From the NCBI RefSeq assembly GCF_009828025.1, contig NZ_WTYA01000005.1, positions 62,001 through 126,000 on the forward strand: a DNA stretch of 64,000 nt, written 5' to 3'. This document shows, one piece after another, positions 55,016 to 63,656 of this stretch. This DNA is from Qipengyuania algicida. GTDB taxonomy: Bacteria; Pseudomonadota; Alphaproteobacteria; Sphingomonadales; Sphingomonadaceae. Made by a program: the position numbers and the translations under genes. The notes beneath the pieces are model-generated. The model made no database searches. It was given only the letters and a program-made list of their open reading frames with translations, and was not told the DNA's origin. Position 1 is the first letter of the stretch; each line of letters opens with the position of its first letter.

Positions 55016-56470
55016 ATGCATATCGAATTCAGCCAGTCCCGTCCCCAAGGGCTGAGCCTCGTTGCCCATATCGTCAACAAGGGCAAATTGCCCGATAACC
55101 TCGAACGATCGCTGGTCGAAGGGGCAGAAGCGGCGCGCTTCAAGGGTGCCGCAGGGCAATTCTTCGACGGTTTCGTCGAGCGTGACGGCAAAGTCATTCG
55201 CGTTGCGCTGGCCGGAGCGGGCGATCCCACCGCCGATGAACGCGTACAATATCTCGAACGCGCCGGAGCGGTGCTGGCGGCGAAGTTCCAGTCTTCGGGC
55301 GTGACCACGATCGGGCTCGATGCGGGCAATCTGTCGGCTGCATCGCTCGCGTCGGTATTGATTGGCCTGCGCCTCAGGAACTGGCGCTGGGATGCACATC
55401 GCACGCGCATGAAGGACGAGAACAAGGTCACCCTCGAAACCGTGCAGGTCTTCAACGCGCCCGACGGCGCTGCCGATGCGTGGCGCGATGGCGAGGCGGT
55501 CGCCAAGGGTGTCGAATTCACCCGCGAGCTGGTGACCGAGCCTGCCAATGTGCTTTATCCCGAAGAATTCGTTGCCCGCTGTCGTGCCCGCTTCGAAGGC
55601 ACCGGTGTCGAGATCACCGTCCTCGACGAGGACGAGATGACCCGTCTGGGCATGGGGGCACTGCTCGGCGTCGGACAGGGTTCGGCGCGTGATTCGCGGA
55701 TCCTCGCAATCAAGTGGAACGGCGGCGCTGCGGGCGATGCACCCACGGCTTTCGTCGGCAAGGGCGTGACCTTTGACACGGGTGGCATATCCCTGAAGCC
55801 CGGACCAGGCATGGAAGACATGAAGTGGGACATGGGCGGCGCAGGCGCGGTCGCCGGCGCGATGCTCGCGCTTGCATCGCGGAAGGCCAAGACCAATATC
55901 GTGGGCGTGTGCGGGCTGGTCGAAAACATGCCCGACGGCAATGCCCAGCGTCCGGGCGATGTCGTGACATCGATGTCGGGCCAGACGATCGAGGTGCTCA
56001 ACACCGACGCCGAAGGGCGGCTCGTGCTGGCCGATGCGCTGCATTGGACGCAGGAAACCTTCAAGCCTGCGCGAATCGTCGATTTCGCGACGCTGACCGG
56101 TGCAATGATCATCGCACTTGGCAATGAGCATGGCGGGGTGTTCTCCAACGACGATACGCTGGCCAGCCAGATGCTTGCCGCTGGCAAGGAAAGCGGCGAT
56201 GCACTGTGGCGCTTCCCGCTCTCCCCGGCTTATGACAAGCTGCTCGAAAGCCCGATCGCCGATATGAAAAATATCGGTGGCAAAGGAGCCGGATCGATCA
56301 CCGCCGCGCAGTTCCTCCAGCGTTTCATCAAGGATGGCACGCCCTGGGCGCACTGCGACATCGCGGGCATGGTGTGGGCCGACAAGCCCGGCCACAGCTG
56401 GGGCAAGGGCGCGACCGGTTTCGGCGTGCGCCTGATCGACCGCTTCGTGGCGGACAATCTGGAAGGCTGA
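55016..56470 (+). CDS. pepA: Leucyl aminopeptidase
   Basis: 484 residues, M17 family. The N-terminal macro-like domain is followed by the catalytic domain: FVGKGVTFDTGGISLKPG (Lys, Asp), WDMGGAGAVAGAML, NTDAEGRLVLADAL (ligands and the catalytic Arg) and the later IADMKNIGGKGAGSITAAQFL. Two metal ions are expected. GGAG lies just before the ATG at 55016. A divergent partner is lptD; the holC start follows after four bases. Confidence 0.97.
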   Translation: MHIEFSQSRPQGLSLVAHIVNKGKLPDNLERSLVEGAEAARFKGAAGQFFDGFVERDGKVIRVALAGAGDPTADERVQYLERAGAVLAAKFQSSGVTTIGLDAGNLSAASLASVLIGLRLRNWRWDAHRTRMKDENKVTLETVQVFNAPDGAADAWRDGEAVAKGVEFTRELVTEPANVLYPEEFVARCRARFEGTGVEITVLDEDEMTRLGMGALLGVGQGSARDSRILAIKWNGGAAGDAPTAFVGKGVTFDTGGISLKPGPGMEDMKWDMGGAGAVAGAMLALASRKAKTNIVGVCGLVENMPDGNAQRPGDVVTSMSGQTIEVLNTDAEGRLVLADALHWTQETFKPARIVDFATLTGAMIIALGNEHGGVFSNDDTLASQMLAAGKESGDALWRFPLSPAYDKLLESPIADMKNIGGKGAGSITAAQFLQRFIKDGTPWAHCDIAGMVWADKPGHSWGKGATGFGVRLIDRFVADNLEG

Positions 56471-56477
56471 TCCGCTG
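56461..56477 (+). promoter_or_regulatory. Ribosome-binding site deciding a CTG start for holC
   Basis: GGAAGG (56461-56466) is eight bases before CTG (56475-56477). No ATG, GTG or TTG occurs in frame between the upstream in-frame stop (56433-56435) and this codon. Confidence 0.6.
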
Positions 56478-56906
56478 CGGATCGATTTCTACCAGCTCAG
56501 TCGTGACCCGGTTGAGCGGGTTGTGCCGCTATTGGCGGGCAAGCTGCTCGAAACCGGGGAACGGCTGTTGGTGGTCGCGCGCGAGGAAGCGCTCCGCACT
56601 GCGCTGTCGCAAGCTTTGTGGGATCGCAGCGGCAGCTTTCTCGCCCATGGCATGGCGGGCGATCCGGATACCGGGCGCCAGCCGATCCTGCTGTCGGAAA
56701 CGTGCGACGCGGCCAATGGCGCGAAGATGATCTGCCTCGCAGATGGCGAATGGCGCGAAGAAGCAAAAGGTTTCGAACGCGCCTTCCTGTTGTTCGGCAC
56801 GGAACGGACAGAGGCGGCACGGGAATTGTGGCGTGCGCTGAGTTCCGGCGATGCTGAAATGCACATCCACAAGCAGACCGACCGAGGTTGGCGCGAGGGG
56901 GCATAA
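56475..56906 (+). CDS. holC: DNA polymerase III subunit chi
   Basis: 143 residues from a CTG at 56475. HolC ties the clamp loader to SSB. It opens RIDFYQLSRDPVERVV, as alphaproteobacterial HolC does, then LLETGERLLVVAREEAL, LSQALWD, ETCDAANGAKMICLADGEW and ERAFLLFG. The only other start, a GTG at 56523, would drop the conserved N-terminus. It follows pepA by four bases and is likely co-transcribed, as pepA-holC is elsewhere. Confidence 0.9.
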   Translation: MRIDFYQLSRDPVERVVPLLAGKLLETGERLLVVAREEALRTALSQALWDRSGSFLAHGMAGDPDTGRQPILLSETCDAANGAKMICLADGEWREEAKGFERAFLLFGTERTEAARELWRALSSGDAEMHIHKQTDRGWREGA

Positions 56907-57020
56907 CGAAACGTTTTCATGAATTCGTCCCGTTTCGAACCGCACGGGGCTTGCCGACTGTGAGACCGGGCGCTATCGGCGCGCGCAACATTTTCCCAAA
57001 TTCTTGTAAGGATTCCTCCC

Positions 57021-57443
57021 ATGGCGGTTACCCGCACCTTTTCGATCATCAAGCCCGACGCAACCCGCCGCAACCTGACCGGCGCGGTCACCAAGATGCT
57101 GGAGGAAGCTGGCCTGCGCGTGGTCGCGTCCAAGCGCATTCACATGACCCGCGAGCAGGCCGAAGGCTTTTACGCCGTGCACAAGGAACGCCCGTTTTAT
57201 GGCGAGCTGTGCGATTTCATGACCAGCGGCCCGGTGGTGGTGCAGGTCCTCGAAGGCGAGGATGCGGTAAAGCGCAACCGCGACGTGATGGGCGCGACCA
57301 ACCCGGCTGACGCTGCCGAGGGCACGATCCGCAAGACTTTCGCCGAAAGCATCGAAGCGAACACAGTTCACGGCTCGGATTCGGAAGAAAACGCGAAGAT
57401 CGAAATCGACTACTTCTTCGACAAGGACGAAATCGTCGGTTAA
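57021..57443 (+). CDS. ndk: Nucleoside-diphosphate kinase
   Basis: 140 residues. Transfers the gamma phosphate between NTPs through a phosphohistidine. [39 protein letters not shown], and the active His in [18 protein letters not shown] are typical. AAGGAT lies upstream of the ATG. It is separated from holC by 114 bases. Confidence 0.98.
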   Translation: MAVTRTFSIIKPDATRRNLTGAVTKMLEEAGLRVVASKRIHMTREQAEGFYAVHKERPFYGELCDFMTSGPVVVQVLEGEDAVKRNRDVMGATNPADAAEGTIRKTFAESIEANTVHGSDSEENAKIEIDYFFDKDEIVG

Positions 57444-57526
57444 GTTGGGCGCAAGCCCGAATCTTTTGATCGCATAGTAACAATTGCGTTAACGCACGCT
57501 TCATCGCGCATGGTAAGCCTGCGCGC

Positions 57527-57964
57527 ATGATGTGGGGTCGAGCCAATAGGGACAAGGGACTGGCGCAGCGGTTTGCTGCGGCAGTCAACGCGCATGATCT
57601 GATCGCGCTCAGCGACCTGATGCACGACGACTTCACTTACATCGATAGCTGGCGCGAAGGCATCGTGGGGCGACAGGTGGCGCTCGATGCCATAGAGTTG
57701 CTGTTCGATCGTGATCCCGATTTTGCAATCGAGGTCGAGGAAACCAGCTTCAAACAGCCCGAAGTGTTGATGCGCGGACTGGTCAGAAGTCCCTATCTCG
57801 GCGGCGATCGCCGTGCCGTATGGCGCATCGTTTGCGAGGGCGATCAGGTAAGGGAATGGCAATCCTGGGCCGAAGGTGGACCGCCTGGTATGACTCGCAA
57901 GCTCGCCCCAGACGATCTTCGCGATATGAGCAACCTTGCGGGCGATTCACCCGACAGCGACTAG
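57527..57964 (+). CDS. NTF2-like/SnoaL-like protein
   Basis: 145 residues. The fold of NTF2-like proteins is shown by LAQRFAAAVNAHDLIALSDLMHDDFTYIDSW (helices then strand), LDAIELLFDRDPDF, and the closing WRIVCEGDQVREWQSW. Many such proteins are small hydrolases, isomerases or ligand binders; function is not predictable. It has no signal peptide, and lies between ndk and the purN fusion with which it converges. Confidence 0.75.
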   Translation: MMWGRANRDKGLAQRFAAAVNAHDLIALSDLMHDDFTYIDSWREGIVGRQVALDAIELLFDRDPDFAIEVEETSFKQPEVLMRGLVRSPYLGGDRRAVWRIVCEGDQVREWQSWAEGGPPGMTRKLAPDDLRDMSNLAGDSPDSD

Positions 57965-57977
57965 AGCGGCGTAGCCG

Positions 57978-58940
57978 TCAGAAATCGTCAGCCGCGTTCA
58001 TCAGCTTCGTCAGTCGAGGGGGCGCCACCGCGCGCCAGCTGCGTTCGAGCCATTCGCCGATGTGGTTCCAGTCTACCCCCGGGCGATTCAGGATGAGCCC
58101 GACCCAGCCGCTCGCGCCGTAATAAGCGGGCTTGTAATAGGCCTGCGGCTGCGTTTCGACGAGGTTTTCCAGCTCGTCCATGCTACCGGTCTTCACCAGC
58201 AGGCCGATGTGTTCGACACCGTGATGCTGGTCAGCAAAATGCGCGAAGAACTTGCCGCTCTTCTCGCTGCCGACACGGAAACCGGGCGATCCATGGCTGG
58301 AGCGTTCATGCGTTTCGGGCAGGGCGAGGGCGAGTTCTCGCACCCTTGCAAGCAAGTGCTCGGGATTATTCCCGCGCGACACGTAATCGGCCAGCACGCG
58401 CGGATAGAGCTGGTGTTCTGCGAACAACACCCGCCGGGCGAGAGTATCGGCGGTGTCGCCGGGCTGGATGGCGACCGCGATCTGGCCCAGCACTTCGCCC
58501 GCATCCAGCTCCTCGGTCACCAGATGGACCGATACGCCTCCATGGCTGTCGCCCGCAGCGATAGCCCGCGCGTGGGTGTCGAGGCCGGTGTATTTGGGCA
58601 GCAGAGAGGGATGGATGTTGAGCATCCGTCCACTCCAGTGCGATACCGTTTCGGCGGTGATGACCCGCATATAGCCCGCCAGCGCGATATAGTCCGCATC
58701 GGCGGCTAGGATGGCAGCCTCCATCTGTGCCTCGTGTTCGGCGCGGGGCAGGCCCTTGTGTGCCAGTGCGAAGGTCGCAATGCCCTCTGCCGCGGCGAGA
58801 GCGAGACCGGGTGCGGAGGGGTCGTTGCTGGCGACAAGCACGATTTCGAACGGGGCATCGGACAGGCGGCTGGCATAAAGAAGCGCCGCCATGTTCGATC
58901 CTGTGCCCGAAATCAGCACGGCGATTCGCGCGCGCGGCAC
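57978..58940 (-). CDS. purN: Phosphoribosylglycinamide formyltransferase fused to an MmcQ/YjbR domain
   Basis: 320 residues from a GTG at 58940; an ATG at 58976 is also possible. The first ~195 residues are PurN: VLISGTGSNMAALL, ALAGYMRVIT, LNIHPSLLPKYTGLDTHARAI (catalytic Asn, His) and a Gly-rich GVSVHLVTEELDAGEVLGQ with the catalytic Asp. PurN makes formyl-GAR in purine synthesis. The last ~110 residues (VRELALALPETHER to WRAVAPP) match MmcQ/YjbR (double-wing DNA-binding-like) proteins, normally separate. The tail is unusual. The gene follows purM by seven bases. Confidence 0.92.
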   Translation of the reverse strand: MPRARIAVLISGTGSNMAALLYASRLSDAPFEIVLVASNDPSAPGLALAAAEGIATFALAHKGLPRAEHEAQMEAAILAADADYIALAGYMRVITAETVSHWSGRMLNIHPSLLPKYTGLDTHARAIAAGDSHGGVSVHLVTEELDAGEVLGQIAVAIQPGDTADTLARRVLFAEHQLYPRVLADYVSRGNNPEHLLARVRELALALPETHERSSHGSPGFRVGSEKSGKFFAHFADQHHGVEHIGLLVKTGSMDELENLVETQPQAYYKPAYYGASGWVGLILNRPGVDWNHIGEWLERSWRAVAPPRLTKLMNAADDF

Positions 58941-58947
58941 AGTGCGC

Positions 58948-60045
58948 TCAGGCGGAATGGTCCGCCTCCCAGGCATCGCGCGCCGACCAGGTGCCCGCCG
59001 ATCCGCGCACGGTGCAGCCGCGCGGCCCCGGCTCGATCCGTCCGATGGCAAATGCGTTTTCACCCGCCTGCGCCAGATCCGTGATCAGCGAATCGGCCTC
59101 ATTAGGCTCCACCGCCAGCACCATGCCGACGCCGCAATTGAACGTGCGCGCCATTTCCTCCGGCTCGATATTCCCCTGCGCCTGCAGGAAGGCCATCAGC
59201 CGCGGTTGCTCCCAGCTATCGGCGTCGACCACCGCGCGTGCGCCTTCGGGCAGGACGCGAGGGATGTTCTCCAGTAGTCCGCCGCCGGTAATATGCGCCA
59301 GCGCTGCAATCCGTCCGGCGCGGATCGCGGGCAGCAAGCTTTTCACATAGATTTTGGTCGGTTCGATCAGCGCATCGATCAGCAGTCGGTCGGCGTCGAA
59401 CAGGGCGGGGCGGTCGAGCTTCCAGCCCTTGTCGGCTGCCAGCCTTCGGACCAGCGAATAGCCGTTCGAGTGCACGCCCGAACTGGCAAGCCCGATCAGT
59501 ACCTGTCCTGCGCGCACACGCTCTCCGGTCAGTTGCTCGCCGCGTTCGACCGCACCGACGCAAAAGCCCGCAAGATCATAGTCACCGGCGGCGTACATGC
59601 CCGGCATCTCCGCCGTTTCGCCGCCGATCAGCGCGCAGCCTGCCTGCTTGCAGCCCTCTGCAATTCCCGCGACAACTCGCTCGGCAATGCCGTTCTCCAG
59701 CTTGCCGGTGGCAAAATAATCGAGGAAGAACAGTGGTTCGGCGCCTTGAACGATCAGATCGTTGACGCACATCGCGACGAGATCGATGCCGACCGTGTCG
59801 TGGCGTCCGCTATCGATGGCCAGCTTCAGCTTGGTGCCGACACCGTCATTCGCCGCGACCAGCAACGGGTCGGAATATCCAGCCGCCTTGGGATCGAAAA
59901 ATCCACCGAAGCCGCCCAGCTCGCTGGTCGCGCCGGGGCGGGCAGTTGCGCGTGCCAGCGGGCCGATCGCCTTGACCAGCGCGTTGCCTGCTTCGATCGA
60001 CACGCCTGCGCGTGCATAAGTGTAGCTTGTGGTATCGTCGCTCAT
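58948..60045 (-). CDS. purM: Phosphoribosylformylglycinamidine cyclo-ligase
   Basis: 365 residues from ATG 60045. PurM makes AIR from FGAM and [18 protein letters not shown], the ATP loop [39 protein letters not shown] (in parts), [24 protein letters not shown] and [14 protein letters not shown] are in order. It is the first gene of purM-purN and diverges from the DUF2066-type gene. Confidence 0.97.
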   Translation of the reverse strand: MSDDTTSYTYARAGVSIEAGNALVKAIGPLARATARPGATSELGGFGGFFDPKAAGYSDPLLVAANDGVGTKLKLAIDSGRHDTVGIDLVAMCVNDLIVQGAEPLFFLDYFATGKLENGIAERVVAGIAEGCKQAGCALIGGETAEMPGMYAAGDYDLAGFCVGAVERGEQLTGERVRAGQVLIGLASSGVHSNGYSLVRRLAADKGWKLDRPALFDADRLLIDALIEPTKIYVKSLLPAIRAGRIAALAHITGGGLLENIPRVLPEGARAVVDADSWEQPRLMAFLQAQGNIEPEEMARTFNCGVGMVLAVEPNEADSLITDLAQAGENAFAIGRIEPGPRGCTVRGSAGTWSARDAWEADHSA

Positions 60046-60118
60046 CCTGGATGCTGCCATACGCATTCGCGCTTGGATTTCCATGGCCCATGCGCCAAAA
60101 GGCCCATCAAATTTTCAC

Positions 60119-61426
60119 ATGACGTCGCTTTCCCTCCCTTTGCCGCGATATCGCAAACCGATCCTGCTGTTGCTGGCGGGCGCTGTTATGGTGCTGATTG
60201 CGTTGGCCGTGCGCGCGCAAGTATCGGGCGATCGTGGGATCGCTCCGGTCGCGGTTTCGCGTGATATCCAGGTCTCGGGCATCAAGGTCGACACGACAGG
60301 TAAGACCGGTGAAGCAGCGCGCGAAGAAGGCTGGAAGCAGGCTGAGCGGCTGGCCTGGGCGAAGCTTGGCGGCCCGAAGCTGTCCGATTCGCAGATTTCC
60401 AGCATGGTTTCGGCCATTGTGATCGAGCACGAACAGCTGGGCCTGCATCGATATATCGCCCAGCTCGGCGTGACTTTCGACCGTGGCCGCGCGAACCAGT
60501 ATCTCGGCGGTGGGGGCGCGATCGTGCGATCTTCGCCAATGCTGCTGATCCCTGTGACAGTCTCGGCCGGGACGGATCTCGTTTACCAGCGTCGCAACCA
60601 GTGGCAGCGAGCCTGGGCGGACTTCCAGGCGGGGAACAGCAATATCGATTACGTCCGGCCTGTGGGTGCAGGCGGCGATTCGCTGATGGTCACTTTCGGG
60701 CAGACCGACCGGCGCAGCCGCTTGTGGTGGCGCGCCGTGCTCGACCAGTTCGGCGCGTCCGACGTGTTGGTTGCGATCGCCAAGCTCGATTACAGCTATC
60801 CCGGCGGGCCGATCGCCGGTCATTTCATCGCCCGTTACGGTCCGGACGACAAGGTGCTGGCGAGCTTCGATTTGAAGGCGCAGGGGCCGGATCAGCTCGA
60901 TGCGATGCTCGATTCTGCCGTGCAGCGGTTTGACGGAATTTTCACCGACGCATTCAATGCGGGCAAGCTGCGGCCCGATCCGACACTCAATGTCGAAGCA
61001 CCGGCCCTGCCGCCTGCCATAGCGGCGCTGGTGCAACGCGGTCGTGAACTTGAGGCACAGGATGCAGCCGCGGCTGCCGCTGCTGCCGACGCCAACGCTG
61101 CGGGGCTCCCGCTTCCCGACGGCAGTGCAACAAGCACTACCGATGCAAGCGGAAGCGATACCCCGGCGACACCTGCGCCTGTCGTGAAAGTGACCAGCTA
61201 TACGGTCCAGTTCGCGACACCCAACGCCGCCTCGGTCGATTCGGCGCTCGCGGCGGCGCGCGGCGCCAGCGGCGTGCGCGCGGCGACAACGAGCAGTCTC
61301 GCGATCGGCGGCGTGTCGGTGATGCGGATCACCTATTCCGGATCGCAGGCGGAGCTTGCCAAGGCGCTGAGAGCGCGCGGCTTTACCGTGCGCGAAGGGG
61401 CTGGCGGGCTGTCCGTCTCGCGCTAG
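60119..61426 (+). CDS. Exported DUF2066-type protein
   Basis: 435 residues from ATG 60119. A signal anchor (about 14-35) is followed by a domain starting VSGIKVDTTGKTGEAAREEGWKQAERLAWAKL and including SSPMLLIPVTVS, with a C-terminal low-complexity Ala/Ser/Thr linker (about 325-370) and a last small alpha/beta domain (VTSYTVQFATPNAASVDSALAAARG) resembling heavy-metal-associated or DUF2066 relatives. Its function is unknown. The position between purM and hdaA is conserved in many alphaproteobacteria. Confidence 0.8.
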   Translation: MTSLSLPLPRYRKPILLLLAGAVMVLIALAVRAQVSGDRGIAPVAVSRDIQVSGIKVDTTGKTGEAAREEGWKQAERLAWAKLGGPKLSDSQISSMVSAIVIEHEQLGLHRYIAQLGVTFDRGRANQYLGGGGAIVRSSPMLLIPVTVSAGTDLVYQRRNQWQRAWADFQAGNSNIDYVRPVGAGGDSLMVTFGQTDRRSRLWWRAVLDQFGASDVLVAIAKLDYSYPGGPIAGHFIARYGPDDKVLASFDLKAQGPDQLDAMLDSAVQRFDGIFTDAFNAGKLRPDPTLNVEAPALPPAIAALVQRGRELEAQDAAAAAAAADANAAGLPLPDGSATSTTDASGSDTPATPAPVVKVTSYTVQFATPNAASVDSALAAARGASGVRAATTSSLAIGGVSVMRITYSGSQAELAKALRARGFTVREGAGGLSVSR

Positions 61427-61443
61427 GCGCCTGAAGGCGCGCC

Positions 61444-62052
61444 ATGGCCCAATACGCTCTCCCGCTCGACACCCGCGATGCGACCGCCTCCACACGGATC
61501 GTGGTGGGGGCAGCCAATGCATCGGTGATCGAGGCGCTCGCGGACCCATCGCACTGGCCATTTCACGTCGCCGTGCTGGTGGGGCCGCCGCGATCCGGCA
61601 AGACGCTGCTTGCGCGGCATTTTGCCGCAACCGCCTGCGGAGAGGCAATCGACGATGCGCATGATGTGGAAGAGACGACGCTGTTCCACCGCTGGAACCG
61701 CGCGCAGGATGACGGCAGCCCGTTATTGCTTTGTGCGCGCGAGGGTTGGCGGATCACACTGCCTGACCTGGCCTCGCGGCTGGGCGGCTCGCTCCAGTTG
61801 GGCATAGGCGCGCCCGATGATGCGATGGTGCGCGATTTGATCGAGGCCCATGCCGAGCAGCGCCATCTTGCCCTGAGCGATGCGGCGAGCGCTTATCTCG
61901 TGCCCCGGATCGAGCGCAGTTTCGCCGCAATCGAGGCGGTCGTTGCCGCAATCGACCGAATTTCGCTTGAACGCCAGCTTCCCGCCACCATGTCGATTTG
62001 GCGCGATGCGCTGGAATCGGTGCAAGGGCCGGAGCAGGCCAGCTTGCTTTGA
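61444..62052 (+). CDS. hdaA: DnaA-related regulatory inactivator HdaA
   Basis: 202 residues. A DnaA-like AAA+ domain without the DNA-binding end. It starts QYALPLDT with a clamp-binding peptide-like site near the N-terminus, then Walker A VGPPRSGKTLLAR and the box-like SRLGGSLQLGIGAPDDAMVRDLI. The Walker B/sensor region is shorter than in DnaA. HdaA with the sliding clamp turns off DnaA after initiation. It is downstream of the DUF2066-type gene by 17 bases, as commonly seen. Confidence 0.88.
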   Translation: MAQYALPLDTRDATASTRIVVGAANASVIEALADPSHWPFHVAVLVGPPRSGKTLLARHFAATACGEAIDDAHDVEETTLFHRWNRAQDDGSPLLLCAREGWRITLPDLASRLGGSLQLGIGAPDDAMVRDLIEAHAEQRHLALSDAASAYLVPRIERSFAAIEAVVAAIDRISLERQLPATMSIWRDALESVQGPEQASLL

Positions 62053-62082
62053 ACGCCGATTGGTGGGAGATTCGTTTCTGTC

Positions 62083-62781
62083 ATGTTCAATCGCCTGACC
62101 GCATATCTCGATAGCATCCGTGCGCGCGACCCCGCGCCGCGCTCGCGATGGGAAATCCTGCTGTATCCGGGTGTATGGGCGCTCGGTTTCCACCGGGTGG
62201 CACACTGGCTGTTTGAGGCGGAATTGTTCTTCCTCGCGCGGCTGGTCAATCATCTGGGCCGCTTCCTGACCGCGATCGATATCCATCCGGGTGCGAAGAT
62301 CGGGCGCAATTTCTTTATCGACCACGGGTTTTCGGTGATCGGCGAAACAGCCCAGATCGGCCACGATGTGACCATCTATCAATGCGTGACTCTGGGCGGC
62401 ACCAACCCGACCAATGGGGTGGGGGGCAAGCGCCATCCGACGATCGAGAACAATGTCATCATCGGTTCGGGCGCGCAGGTCATCGGGCCGATTACCGTCG
62501 GCGAGCGGGCGCGTATTGGGGCCAATGCAGTGGTGACCGACGATGTGCCCGAAGGCGCGACGATGGTCGGCTTCAAGGCCCGTTCGACGCTGGTGCCGAT
62601 CGAAACCTATATGCGCGAATTCATGCCCTACGGCACGCCCTGCAACGAACCGTGCGAGCCCGATATGAGCCGTATCGAAACGCTTGAAGCGCAACTCACC
62701 GAAATGCGCGCAGAACTGGAATCTCTGCGTGCTTCGGCGGTGATGGATGAGCCCGCGACCCGCAGCGGGACCGACAATTGA
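62083..62781 (+). CDS. cysE: Serine O-acetyltransferase
   Basis: 232 residues. It makes O-acetylserine for cysteine synthesis. The EpsC/CysE hexapeptide repeat region contains DIHPGAKIGRNFFIDHG, IYQCVTLGGTNPTNG, KRHPTIENNVIIGSGAQVIGPI and GANAVVTDDVPEGATMVG, in the usual order. A C-terminal coiled-coil-like extension (SRIETLEAQLTEMRAELESL) follows. The stop overlaps the DUF2794 start by TTGA. Confidence 0.96.
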   Translation: MFNRLTAYLDSIRARDPAPRSRWEILLYPGVWALGFHRVAHWLFEAELFFLARLVNHLGRFLTAIDIHPGAKIGRNFFIDHGFSVIGETAQIGHDVTIYQCVTLGGTNPTNGVGGKRHPTIENNVIIGSGAQVIGPITVGERARIGANAVVTDDVPEGATMVGFKARSTLVPIETYMREFMPYGTPCNEPCEPDMSRIETLEAQLTEMRAELESLRASAVMDEPATRSGTDN

Positions 62782-63158
62782 GCCGTCCGCAGACGCCCGG
62801 CGGCGCAAGTGGTTCGGTGATTTCCTTCCCTGCCGCTTTCGTCAAAGGCGGCGCGAATCAGACCAGCTTCACCCGTGAAGAACTGATGCGTATCCTTGAC
62901 CTTTATGGCCGGATGGTCGCCGCCGGGCAGTGGCGCGACTATGCGATGGATTTCGACAAGGACTTCGCCTCCTTCTCGGCCTTCCGCCGTACTGCCGAGC
63001 GCCCACAGGCGCGGATCGAGAAGCGCCCGGCCTTGCGCAACCGGCAGGGTATGTGGGCGCTGTTCGGCGAGCACGGCCAAATGCTGAAGCGCGGGCATGA
63101 ACTGGCCGGCGTCCTTGCCCCGGTTGAGCGGCGGCTGGTGAAGGCAGTGGAGGACTGA
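62778..63158 (+). CDS. DUF2794 protein
   Basis: 126 residues from a TTG at 62778, which overlaps the cysE stop (TTGA). The pattern TSFTREELMRILDLYGRMVAAGQWRDYAMDFDKDFASF, RPQARIEKRPALRNRQGMWALF is DUF2794. Function is unknown. It is coupled with cysE here as in other sphingomonads. Confidence 0.88.
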   Translation: MSRPQTPGGASGSVISFPAAFVKGGANQTSFTREELMRILDLYGRMVAAGQWRDYAMDFDKDFASFSAFRRTAERPQARIEKRPALRNRQGMWALFGEHGQMLKRGHELAGVLAPVERRLVKAVED

Positions 63159-63259
63159 GAGCGACGTCGATTGCCGTCGACTGCCCGAAAATTTTGAAAT
63201 CAAAGGTTTTTCGAATATTTCTGCGTCTGGCCACAACAGGTCCAGCCCGGAGGCGGGGA

Positions 63260-63580
63260 ATGATCCTTCTCATTTTGGCAGCAGCTGCGCAGACCACCGG
63301 AGCAGACGAACCGGTCCGGATAGACATCCTCGCCCCGCCTCCCTGCGAGGCGCAACAGCCACGACCGACTTCGTCCGATGAGATAGTCGTGTGCGCGAGG
63401 CGTAAGGACAACAGCCAATATCGCCTCTAAGACACCGCCAGTAAGCCGCGCGACGGAGGCCTCCCCAAAGCGCAAGTGCAACTGGCCAAGGGTGTGACCG
63501 TCAGCGCGGAAACCGAAAGCGAAGATTTCGGCATGGCCCGCTCGAACAGGGCAATGGTGCGCTTCAAGATCAAGTTCTAG
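63260..63580 (+). pseudogene. Small exported protein gene broken by an in-frame stop
   Basis: The reading frame starts at ATG 63260 after GGAGGCGGGGA. It has a signal-like start (ILLILAAAAQTTGA), then PPCEAQQP and DEIVVCARRKDNSQYRL, then TAA at 63428-63430. Past the stop the same frame continues for 49 codons without another stop (GLPKAQVQLAKGVTVSAET, ARSNRAMVRFKIKF) and ends TAG at 63580. That tail resembles the end of related sphingomonad proteins, so the TAA looks like a nonsense mutation. A recoded stop or sequencing error are alternatives. Confidence 0.7.
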
Positions 63581-63656
63581 AGCGGCGTTGAGAAGGTTTT
63601 TTAGTCAGTTCGGGCAACAAGATGCTGAGTTGTAAGGTTTGTCGATTCAAAAGACT

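Noticed and set aside
54863-56395. Long open frame (~510 codons) on the minus strand
   Set aside because: Antisense to pepA; no ribosome site or recognisable domain.
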